Of a stretch of DNA of 64,000 bases, positions 35,579 through 64,000 are shown piece by piece. Below the pieces are notes generated by a model that made no database searches, had not been told where the DNA came from, and worked only from the letters and a program-made list of their open reading frames with translations. Origin of the DNA: Hydra vulgaris (Eukaryota; Cnidaria; Hydrozoa; Anthoathecata; Hydridae). The number at the start of each line of letters is the position of its first letter. The stretch's first letter is position 1. The stretch lies in assembly GCF_038396675.1 (NCBI RefSeq), contig NC_088926.1, positions 25,577,001 to 25,641,000 on the forward strand, in the 5' to 3' direction. Position numbers and translations under genes: made by a program.

Positions 35579-37458
35579 AATTATCAAAATCTGAGAAAAG
35601 ATGTTCAGACTGATTAAAAATCATTAGAAGAGGTTTTCCACACACTTGCAGTAAATCTATCTTCAGGCAGAATATAAAGCTGCTTGCATCTAAAGATTTG
35701 AAGGTTGGAGAGCAGATTGCATCATCTGTAATTCTTTCAAAAGATGCATCTCCCCATGGAACCATCAAAATAAGAAGATCTTGGGGTAAAAGAACATTAC
35801 CTATAACGCAAGGTATTGTTATGGAAGATTTATTTTACTTTTTATAATACAGATATATTTGTAATTTCACATATGAATTTAAACAAAAAACTAATATTAT
35901 GATTTTTCATCAACTTCCCATGGACAAGCCTTTGTTTAAAGGAATACAGTAATACTTAATTTGTACCAAATTGATAAAAAGTAAAACAAAATTCTACATA
36001 GAATGGACTGTTTCATTTTTCTCACTTCTACTACGTTTTTAGGCCCTGCATATCAAAAGGAATTCTTCAAAAAAGAATCTGAGTTGACTGCCCAAGATTG
36101 CATGTGCAATCTAACACAGGATTGTCAAATACAAGAATCAAAAAACTTGCTACAACTTTCAATCAAGTGTCAAAATCCAATATAGCTGTGATCAACTTTC
36201 GTGAGAAATTCTCTCAACTTGGTAAGCAGCTTTCTGATCACTTCACCCAAACTACAATTGATTTTCATGATCAGAATAAAATCAGTCATCAAACAGTGGT
36301 CCAGTGCAATCAACTCTCTGCATTTACAGATGAAATTTTGAAGAGAAGACAAGTTTTTTATTGATCATATAGTAAAACTTGGCATAGATGGAGGTGGCAG
36401 TTTTTTTAAAATCACCCTTGGAATCCAGGAGGATCTATCATCTCAGCCACTCTGTTCACCTAAAAGAAAGTTATTGACTTCTCAGCTTTGAAAGGACAGT
36501 AGTGCTAAACGTCAGTTTCTTGTAGCCATTGCTGAAGATGTTCAAGAAAATTATGAAAATCTGAGAACAATCCTGAACCTAATTACACCAAACAATGTGA
36601 AATACTTTGCTTCATGTGACACGAAGGTAGCTAACATCCTTTGTGGATTGCAGTCACATGCTGGTACCCATCCATGCACATGGTATGATATAGATTCCAA
36701 GAATCTGTCCCTCAAAGGCAATCTTCGCACTTTTGAAACACTACGGAATTGTTTCAAAGCCTTTTAAAATGCTGGCAGAGATTCAAAAAAAGCAAAGCAG
36801 TTCAAAAATGTCATTCATGATCTCTTTATCTCTGTGGAAGATCTTCTGCTTTTCTTAGACATTATTCCTCCAATGGAACTTCATCTACTCCTGGGTGTTG
36901 TTAATCACCTCTACAAAGCACTGAAGGACCGCTGGTCAAAGGCTGATGAGTGGCCATCAGCACTTCACATCAAATGTTAGCCTTTTCATGGAGGTCGGTT
37001 TGCTGGGAATGAGTGTCACAAACTTTTGAAAAACATTTATGTATTGCAACAGCTTGCTAAGAAAAATTGCGCTTTTGAAACATTTCCTATCATTGACACA
37101 TTAAAGAAATTTGATTCTGTTGTGACAGCTTGCTTTGGCAATGCACTGCATGAAAGCTATATTGATAAAATCAACAGCTTTAAAAGCTCTATCTTCAACT
37201 TACAATGGTCAGTGTCACTGTCAAAGGTCAATGGTCAGTGTCAGTGTCACTCCAAAGGTCCATTCAGTATTTTACCACATTCAAGACTTTGTTGCTCAGA
37301 GAGAAGAGTCTTTGGAGCGTTACAGCGAACAAGCAACTGAGTCTATTCATCACAGCTTCAGTGTTTATTGGACTAGATTTAAAAGGCCCTCTCATCACCC
37401 AGAATATGGAATGAAATTGAAAGCATCAGTGGTCGAATTTAACAGCAAACATTTGTAG
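35155..37458 (+). pseudogene. Unclassified DDE-type transposase-like gene with intron (broken)
   Basis: Starting at the ATG at 35155, exon 1 (to 35812) encodes a cysteine-rich head (CRKTFCFLCMRK, CDRCRVNLQK, CDFCLICK), a poly-serine run and a second C-rich patch (KRCSD, stop in place of Cys). A GT-AG intron 35813-36042 keeps the frame (TQ-GPAYQKEF). Exon 2 contains LGIDGGGSFFKITLG, NVKYFASCDTKVANILCGL, SHAGTHPCTWYDID, PPMELHLLLGVVNHLYKAL, FHGGRFAGNECHKLLKNI and a C-terminal HHPEYGMKLKASVVEFNS. At least four frame breaks and several stops inactivate it. Its place between the TIRs argues for a transposase. Acidic residues in DGGG, SCDTK and MELHLLLG are catalytic candidates (inference). I cannot assign a superfamily. 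A related fragment is at 45722-46060. Confidence 0.65.
35505..35578 (+). repeat. (TCA)n microsatellite in coding frame
   Basis: About 24 tandem TCA triplets encode poly-Ser in the transposase-like frame. A stop follows directly, so repeat growth may have displaced or damaged the coding frame. The antisense poly-Asp frame is a by-product. Confidence 0.95.
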
Positions 37459-37699
37459 AATGTAAAAAGAAATAATCAATGTGGTTTTTATTTGTTTGGA
37501 AGAATAAATGTACATTAAAATTGTTTAGTGTTTATCATTTTAACTTAGTTGTGATAAAAAAAGACTCAATATTATGAATATTATGCTTTTGTTATATTGA
37601 AACAAAATTTCTACAATTACCGCTTAGTACACTAATGTTTTTTTTAAGCTAAGGATTTTTCTAAACCCATACACATAATAACGGAATGTTCCAGCACAC

Positions 37700-39175
37700 A
37701 AATATGCTACATATAGAAACATTTGGATGGTATTTCCAGTTTAGAATGAGTCAAAATCATTTTTTTCAATAATTATTCCAACCGGCATTTCTTCATAAAA
37801 TGTTAAAAATTCAAAATCAATTTTCTTTCTCGGACGAAATAGTTTGATTTCAATTTTTACATTTTTTGAAATGCGAGCATGTGTACTTTAATCGAAAACT
37901 TCGAAAACTCAAGTTCAAGTTTTGAGCCATTTCGGACTAGTGTGAGCTAACCATGTAATTATTAAAAAGGAACAACTTTGATTGGAAATGAACATGAGGG
38001 AGATAATAACAATTACAAATTGTTAAGACTTGTCAGGATTGGGAAGTTTTAAAAGAAATAATTTACCAAACAATTTTTAACAAATTGGTAATGTTAGAAG
38101 ATTTTAAGCCCTTTCTTTAACGCCAAAGTTTTCTATACTGATCAGTCATGTATCTAAATTCTGCCATAGAAAAAATGGTCTTGGAATTTATTTTGAGCAT
38201 TTGATAAAAAGTCGTTACTACTTCTTCAACGCTGCAACACTGATCCGTTGCAAAGTCTATCAAAATGAATCCATATATGGAAACAATTTACAAAGGAGTT
38301 TAGCTCTTATTATAAAAAACATCTTATTTTCTCTTATCCTAGGCAAAAAATAGCCGTGACTGAATGTAATAAAATTTTGGTCAATTATCAGAGAGAAACA
38401 AGATGTTTTTATTATAAGAGCCAAACTTGTAAATAAATTATTTCCATGTTTGGACTCATTTTTATTGACTTTTTTATAGACGAATCAGGGTCGCTTGATT
38501 TCACTGATCCTGGGAGGAAGTCCGTTACAAGGTATTACTTATGTCCCTTACAGTTTTTAAAACGTTACTGAGTTATTCAGGTGATAAATAAATGATTTGC
38601 AATTTTGTTTTTTAATTTTCGTTTTAATAATTTATAGGAATGTAATGATGTGAACTTTTCACTTTCAATGTTAATTTTCATTACCAATGTAATAAAATAA
38701 AATACCTTTTGTATTTTTCTTTTCATGTAACTTTCAACTGAAATTGAAAGTAAATTTTTGAAAACAAACACGGGGACAAAGAATTGCGCGAAACAGTTGC
38801 AAGAAAAGCGCAGCTACAAAGAAGTCGCGAAATAATACAAAAAATGTCATAAATACTCAATATGAGTTTTTTGATTTTGTGGACTCAGAGGCGATTCTAT
38901 GTATAAAATAAGGGGGAGGGGCGGGGTGAATCCTTAAAAAGTACCAACTGGTTCCTTTAAAAAAAAAAAGTCCTTAAAACTAAAATCTACCCGACCGAAT
39001 TGTGTCAAATACCCGACTAAATTCGTAAAAAAAACCGAAACATATACCCACCGCCTCTCCCGTAAAATCGCCTCAGGGTGGACTATATACATAGTGATAA
39101 GTAAACTATACTCTTTCAGAAAATATTGAATTTTTTTTGGACACAATTCAAAAAACCTCAATTTAGTTAAGGCTA
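37700..39175 (-). repeat. Right long TIR
   Basis: This arm pairs with the three separated left blocks in order. It appears uninterrupted, which makes it the better guide to the original TIR (~1.5 kb). The outer end reads ttaaggcta at 39167-39175. Confidence 0.7.
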
Positions 39176-42100
39176 ACCGTGTTAATTGTGTTAAATGTGC
39201 TAATTGTGTTAAATGGCGAACGAAAAAATGCGACGATAGTTGCGTATGCATAGATTGTGATGATTGTAAAAGTATTACGAATTTTTTTATTTGTTAAATT
39301 TGTTGGTGGTCGTTTTTTTTGTTCAAAAATCTCCCGATTACCAGTTAGCGCGTGTTTTCACACTTACAGTCATAGTAAGTGAAAATAACAATAAAATTTT
39401 AATAGACCAATCAATATCAAAAGTTTTTGCGAGTGGTTTCTATCGGTACAGGCAATTTGCGCTCAACATGAATTTTTTTTATAAGAAAACAAAGCATATC
39501 CATTTTTTTATTTATACCTTGAGATTATACTCTTACATTGATAACATAATATCAAATTGATATTTGCAGAAAAAATATTACAAAAATTGGACACTCCAAT
39601 TATAATTATACTCCTGAATAAAAATCAGTTATTAAAAAACTAAAAATCTGCATGTAAAATAATTTTTTAAACTTAAAATTTTGTAAAACACCAAAAATAA
39701 ACATAAATAAATAAAAATAAATCTCCAAAAACTTTTAACGAAATTATGAAATATAAGTAATCTAATTAGTATTTAAAGTAAAGGGAAAACTCTTCTTAGA
39801 AAATGCTGCTACGAAAATCATTTTAAATTGGCTTGTAGTTGAAGGTTCTTTTAATTTCGTTACAGGAAGGTAAGTTGTCAAGTACAGCCTGTTAATACCT
39901 AAAAAACAAAAACAAAAAAATTACTACTGTTCTATCAATTTATCATACATGTTCAATTTTCATTCAACTTGTAAATTCTATTTCATAAATCTACACACAC
40001 TGTAATTTGCATAGCTTGTTAAATAGCCTAGCTTTAGATATGTTGTGGATAAATAGCTAGCCTTAACCTAATCTTAAACCAATAAAATAATTTAATATTA
40101 AACCAATATAATAACTTAACCTTTTACCAATAGAACTACTATATACAACTGCACCTTAATTTATTCAAAAAAAAAAAAAAACATAACATTAAGAAAGGTG
40201 TCATCTTGTTGATATTTTTTTTAACAGGTAATATTTATAAAAATAATAATAGAAATAAATTATTTTCACATTTTGAATATGCTATCTTTTTTATGAAGGT
40301 TATATGAAAATTTCTTGAAATGATATAAATAAAATCCAAGTCTAAAAAAAATATATTAATTAATTTGAATAAATATAATTTCTGAAATCGAGATATAAAC
40401 ATAATGCAAAAGGATTCTCAGGAATATAATGTAACCAAAAATTTTGTTGCTTGAACTTTCTTTTTGATATTTGTCAGCACAAATTTTTTAATAAAAAGCC
40501 ATAAAACTGAGCAGCATTGCAAGTCATTACATCTGTGATACCTATTTTGAAATTCACAATACTTACTTGGATCATGGCTTTACTTAGATAACCTTAACAC
40601 AAACATCAAGGTTAATAATCTGATACCTTGTATTAGATTATTATAACCTGATTCCAGGTATATCTGATACTGTGTATCAGATGTTTATCAAATTTGAAAA
40701 ACAAACCACAAATTGTTTTTGTTTTTGAACATGCAACGCATAAATGAATATTAATGAACATAAATGAGAGAAACAGTTTTTTAATACATACACCCACATT
40801 TGTATGAAAAATCATTAATATAAAACATTTAAATCTGTAAAAATAGAAAATTTGTGAACACTTCAGTTCATTACTTATAAAATGTAACATTATATTCAAA
40901 TAGTACATTTTTTATTTGGTAACATATTATTAACTTATTTTTAAGTTAATAATATGTTACCAAATTTTATTTGGTAACATATTATTAACTTAAAAATAAG
41001 TTAATAATATGTTACCAAATAAAAAATGTATCCTTTATAAAAATATTTAATGAAGTTACATTACAAGTATGGAAAATAAAAAATAAAAAAAATGCAGAAT
41101 AAAATCCAAACAATTTTAAAATTTAATGAACATAACTTTAAAATTCACGAATACGAAATAAAACATAGAAAAAAACACAAAACAAAAATATAAAAGAAAA
41201 ATAATAATTAATATAAACAATTATTAAGATCTAATAATAAAAAAATAAAACTTGGAGCTTCAAACACTTTCAAGTATTTTTTTTTCCTTCACAAAGCCTG
41301 TTTACCTCAGCCAAATAAAACAAAAAATAATATTTAGTGTGTTTAAATATCCTAATAACACAATAATGTAGAATAAACATAAACTTACTTCATAAAATGA
41401 TCTGAATGCATTTCTTGATTAAACATGGATGTGCAGTCCATGTTAGTGCTAGTTACACGTTGCAAGTTTGGATATTTGTAAACATTTTTTCATACTGTTT
41501 TATATATATACTACTTATACCTACTAATAAATATTATTTTTATGAAATATATTTTATCAACTATAAAATTAAAAAAAAAAAATTTTAAATGTCAAGGAAC
41601 ATTTGAATAAAAAATTTTAAAGCATTTACATTTTAACATAGAAAACAAAGTCTTAAAAAATATATATATATTTTTTTTAAATCAAATAATAAAAAAGTAT
41701 TTTTTAAAAATGGCTGCCAACTTTTTGGAAATTAGTCAAAAAGTCACATAGAAACATCAGAGATAAACTCATAATTATCTTTTATTTCATTTATAAAAAA
41801 ATTACAAATGGTCCTGAGTGCGTTAGGTCCATATTTAGATTTTAACGTTAATTTATTATTTTAGGTTCTAAGACTTTTTGAAAATCAAAAATGCCAACTT
41901 TTACAAGAAAAAGTAAGATGCCTGAAGATATTTATTAACTTTCAAAATCTCTAGCTAAAAAGAAAGATATTAATGCAAGTATCAATTTCAAATGTAAAAC
42001 TGTGTGTATAGAAGAGGTAACATAGTGGTTTATCGAGCATATTTTTGTAGACTTATTTATATGATTTAAATAATACAAAGAATGTGTAAAAATACATATA

Positions 42101-42945
42101 TTCTTCCATGAACAAAAAATATAACTTATATTCCAACATATTAACACATTAAAACATTCAACTTTTGACCAATTAAGCAATGAACCTTGGTTACTTAACT
42201 GCATATTTTAGTGTAGACTGAACCAAACGTAAAAATATTCAAGTCTGCGCAACATTTAGTTTTAATAGTTGCGCAAACAATTTGCGCTGAAAGATTTTTG
42301 GCCAAAAATTAACACTGTGCATAGTTGATTTAAAGAAGAGTACTTCAACAATTCTATGAACTAATTAAGATGGTAAAGAAAAAGCTGATAAAGTTAAAAT
42401 AAAAAAGAGTTTAAGAAGACTTGGATTGCTAGTGGTGTTTTTGCTACGGTAATGAACAATTACCAAAGAAATTTTTGCTTGTAGTTTAAATTTACGTAGA
42501 AAACAATTTAAAAAAACAAATTCATATAAATATAAATTTCTTTAAGATATTTTTATTTACAACAAACAGAACAAAATATATGAAAAACAAAAAACGTTTT
42601 TTAAAAAAAAACGAAAACACCTGAATATTAAAAAACGTTGTTATTGAGTAACTTTTTAATTCTCTTAAATATTGCAGCAAATTTATTTTTTAGCTAAAAA
42701 AAAAAAATTCGATGTATACATAGTTTTTTTTTAAATAAATAAAAAAAAAAAATTAATAAAATACAGAAAAAATAGGTACAACATTCCATCTATACTGGTT
42801 AAGTAAAGAAATAAACTTTCTTATTCTCTATACTTTGCACTCTGCGTTGAATTATTTTAAATTTAACTGTGCTCTCAAACTTTTTTTAATATATATTTTA
42901 TATACAATGCACATTATATCATTTGTATGTTCAAGTTTTGTGGAT
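39176..42945. other. Non-coding stretch downstream of ASF1
   Basis: Extremely AT-rich. Apart from the nested palindrome at 40904-41030, no gene or repeat is supported. The ASF1 3' untranslated region presumably occupies the part just below 42946, but I see no certain polyadenylation signal. Confidence 0.45.
40904..41030. repeat. Nested tandem palindromes
   Basis: Two adjacent ~50-base palindromes (tttggtaacatattattaac / complement) are repeated, and the whole 127-base block is itself a palindrome, beginning tacatttttt and ending in its complement aaaaaatgta. It can form a cruciform of several alternative shapes. Confidence 0.9.
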
Positions 42946-61182
<18,237 letters not shown>

Positions 61183-61745
61183 CACTTCTCGAAAACTCTA
61201 TATAGAAATTAGGCTAATAACTCTAAAAACGCATATAAACAGACTCTATGTTACACTACTTTTTGAGATGAATTATTCCTTACGCTGATTTTAAGTTGTC
61301 CTGTTTTGTTTTGTTTGATAAAAAAAAGTTCGAACCGCTTAAAATCGAGCGGGAATACTCATCTTTTTTTAAAGAAATCTTGGTGCGCATATTTTATATT
61401 TAAATTAATTTATTCTAATTATTTCTTTTTGTCTCAAAACTAGACATTTATAACAATAGAACGGTTGTCATTAAACCTTTTCTTTAAAGCTTCAACTTGC
61501 GCTAATTGGACGAAAAAAGTAAAAATATACTTATAAAATGAAATTAAGTTTAAATTTTACATATCAGTGCTGGCACTGAAAATACATAGGCTTTTTTTGT
61601 GAGAACTGTTTGATCTCAACAGTTCTAAAAGTTTCAAGAAATATTGTGAAATCTCCATAAAAATAAAACCCTCAGTAGCAAAAAATTGTCAAATTGATAA
61701 TGCACGTATTGCGGTAAGTTTTGTTTTAGAGAGAATTTCGATAAT
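61183..61745. other. ASF1 upstream region
   Basis: Only ~560 bases separate the ASF1 start from hAT copy 2. It presumably contains the promoter. A short GC-containing segment (aaaatcgagcgggaatactc, 61343-61362) includes a GCGGGAA-like site (E2F-type, inference). No TATA box could be assigned. Confidence 0.35.
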
Positions 61746-64000
61746 CATGAGCGAGATCTCGTCTCGTTCTCGTTTCTCGTGAGAAATGGGACTTCTCGTG
61801 AGAAACGAGAAATAGAAAATTCTCGCGAGAAGTAGAACGAGACTTAAATATTATGTTATTTTCCAAGTTAAAAATTATTATAATTTACAAAACGCTTAAA
61901 TAATTTGTTTTTTTAATTAATATTTTGACTCCGTGATTTTAATAAATCTAATTAAAAATTTAATTTGTTTTTGACAAAAACAAATTAAATTTTTAATTCA
62001 ATTTTTTTTTTAAATCTAATTAAAAAATTTTAATTAGATTTTAAATATTTTTAATTAGACTTTACAAAAACTTTTTGTATAAACTGGTGCACTTTTAATT
62101 AGATTTTAAATATTTTTAATTAGACAATACAAAAACTTTTTGTATAAAATGGTGCACTTTCGACTTAATTTCATTAGTTTACCAGTGGAATTCAACTTGA
62201 CACATATTGTTCATATTGAAAAGAAATATTCTTGCCTCATTTCAACGATCAAAAATGTCACCAAGAAAAAACAAAATCTGGAGATATTTTCAAAAAACAA
62301 GTGACGGTGCTGAATACAAGGCGTGCAAAAAGTCTTTGAAAACAAAAGATGGAAACACAAGCGGACTTCATCGTCACCTCGAAAAAAAACACAGCCAAGA
62401 TTACGTTGAGTATTCTGAAAAAACTGACGACTCTCTTCTTCCTCCTCCTAAGAAGAAACAACGAACCATGGTCAAAATGCTTGAAACAAAGTCCAAATAT
62501 GACAAAAACAATTTTATTCAAAAACAGTTTGACTCTGCAATGCTGGATTACTTTTGCACTGATCTGGCATCCTTTTCAGCAGTCGAAGGAAGAGGTTTCA
62601 AGAAATTGTTTGACATTGCAAACCCTAAACTGAGCCTTCATCACAGAATAACATATTCAAGAAAGCTTTCAATTCGGTCAAGAGAAGTTCAAGCTGGAAT
62701 GAAGAGTATAATAACGGAGATTACGCCAAATCTAAAAAGTGCTGCATTTGCTTCTGACCTTTGGACTTCTAGAGCTCAGGACAGCTACATCTCTTGGACT
62801 CTTCATGCTATTGACGAAAATTGGAGACTACATCACTGGACACCCCATGTCCAACAGTTCCCAGGCAGACACACAGGTATCTTAATTGAAGGAAAGCTGG
62901 ATTCTTTCTTAGAAGAACTAAATTTGCCTGCTGATTTGCCAATGTACTGCGTGAACGACCAGGGAAGAAACATGAAACTTGCAGTCAAAGCGCCTTGACC
63001 AATACTTGTGCAACAATCATATTTTGCCATGTGCAGTTCTAGACTCATTTGAAATGATTGCTGGAATGGATGAGGCGTTGCAAACATGCAAAGATTTGGC
63101 TTCATTAACTCACCAGTCAACAGTTGCAGCTGAGTAGCTTGAATCAGAATCAGACGCTCAAGGAATCAATTTTAGACAGTTACGCTAATCTGTTGACACA
63201 AGATGGAATAGTGAACCGGATTGCATGGCTTCTGTCCTACATCTGAAGAGTGCAATTATCAGCTTATGTGCAAATGAAGATTTTTTTTCTTCAAAGACCA
63301 TCAGTGCATCACAGTGGACATCAATCAAGGGAGCAGTAGAAATTTTGGCACCACTTAAAGAAGCTACAGAAACGTGGTCGGCTGAGTCTATTCCAACAAT
63401 TAACACTGTCGCCGATTCTCTTTATTTAATCCATGACAAAATTGATCAATTTATTGAGACGGATGGTAAAAATGGCTACGGTGTCTTGTATGCAAAAAAC
63501 TTGAAAAGCTTCATTGAGAAAAGATTTCCTCTTTGTCACACTGGAAACTTATTGAGTGCTGCAGCAAACTACTTAAATCCTGCTTTAAAGGGACTTCACT
63601 TGAAGCTCTTCAAAAAATTTCAAACAACAAAAGAATGGTTAGCCTCACAGGTTAAGGAAAATGTTGAGTGCCAACGTGTTGCCAGAGTCCTTTCAGCAGA
63701 TTTGTCCCCTAATTCAAAACTGAAGCGCAAGTTAAACGTCAGACTTGAAACACAAGAGCCAACATCTGAACTGAATCCTATTTTGAGCGAAATGTGCCAG
63801 TATGAATATCTCCCTGATGCCAAAAAAGACTTTCCGATTCTTGATTGGTGGAAATTGCATTCAAATACATTGCCAGAACTCTCTTCATTAGCTAGACAAG
63901 TTTTAGCTATTCCAGCAAGTTCAACTAAATCAGAGAGAGTTTTTAGCTCAGGTGGAAATGTCGTCCGATCATCCAGACACAACTTACACCCAAAAAAAAG
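61746..64000 (+). mobile_element. hAT transposon, copy 2 (cut by window end)
   Basis: Begins CATGAGCGAGATCTCG at 61746, with the same TCTCG subterminal cluster as copy 1 (2655-5062) and the opposite orientation. Its leader has a ~60-base internal duplication (62040-62160). The flanks outside the termini of the two copies differ, so they are separate insertions, not a duplicated segment. Confidence 0.88.
62255..64000 (+). pseudogene. hAT transposase with BED finger, copy 2 (broken)
   Basis: From the ATG at 62255 the frame is open to 62998: BED finger (IWRYFQKTSDG, CKKSLKT, HRHLEKKHS; the first finger cysteine pair is changed to KACKK), then SDLWTSRAQDSY and CVNDQGRNM. It breaks after KLAVKAP at the same place as copy 1, continues in another frame as LDQYLCNNHILPCAVLDSF, and shows two more stops (near 63135 and 63187). 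The C terminus STKSERVFSSGGNVVRSS reaches the window end. Both copies are otherwise very similar, base for base. Confidence 0.88.

Noticed and set aside
35460-35768. Minus-strand frame with poly-Asp
   Set aside because: Antisense of the TCA repeat in the transposase-like gene.

Overview
The window is very AT-rich, intron-bearing animal DNA, packed with transposon remains and (TA)n microsatellites. The recognisable host gene (the histone chaperone ASF1, with animal-like exons and long introns) and the repeat mix (BED-finger hAT elements, Tc1/mariner, CR1/Jockey-like LINEs, a tRNA-derived SINE, hammerhead-like motifs) suggest a cnidarian, most likely Hydra. The species call is inference. Several open reading frames that look complete begin at TTG, so I chose ATG starts and splice junctions by eye.

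Host genes. (1) ASF1 lies on the minus strand in three exons (61182-61074, 50539-50424, 43185-42946). It is about 18 kb long because its introns hold a nearly intact hAT element, the left end of another hAT, a Tc1/mariner element, a LINE piece, pieces of two unclassified transposon families, a minisatellite and several hairpins. The predicted protein is 154 residues: the globular core and no C-terminal tail. (2) Two single-exon genes for small secreted proteins, each 107 residues (14926-15249 minus, 23741-24064 plus), share a C-terminal pattern and form a small family I do not recognise. No other convincing host gene is visible.

Mobile elements. 1.4-10 kb: SINE copies, a hAT element (2655-5062) and a diverged direct repeat. 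10.9-12.4 kb: an inverted repeat whose two arms carry the same ORF start. 16.3-17.8 kb: a 5'-truncated LINE. 19.6-20.1 kb: a short TIR element. 27-39.2 kb: a composite I read as one old transposon with terminal inverted repeats (TIRs) over 1 kb long and an intron-containing, broken transposase-like gene (35155-37458). Its left arm was later split by a hAT element (27669-32863), which itself carries a Harbinger-like element, LINE pieces, (TA)n tracts and a perfect palindrome with hammerhead-like motifs. A fold-back MITE (33868-34484) also sits in the left arm. 43-61 kb: the ASF1 gene with its intronic insertions. 61.7-64 kb: a second copy of the 2.7-5.1 kb hAT element, inverted and cut by the window end.

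Almost every transposon gene here is broken, so the region looks like a transposon graveyard around one conserved chromatin gene. The best candidates for something undescribed are the long-TIR element with its unclassified transposase, the paired secreted proteins, the tailless ASF1 and the hammerhead-like palindromes.
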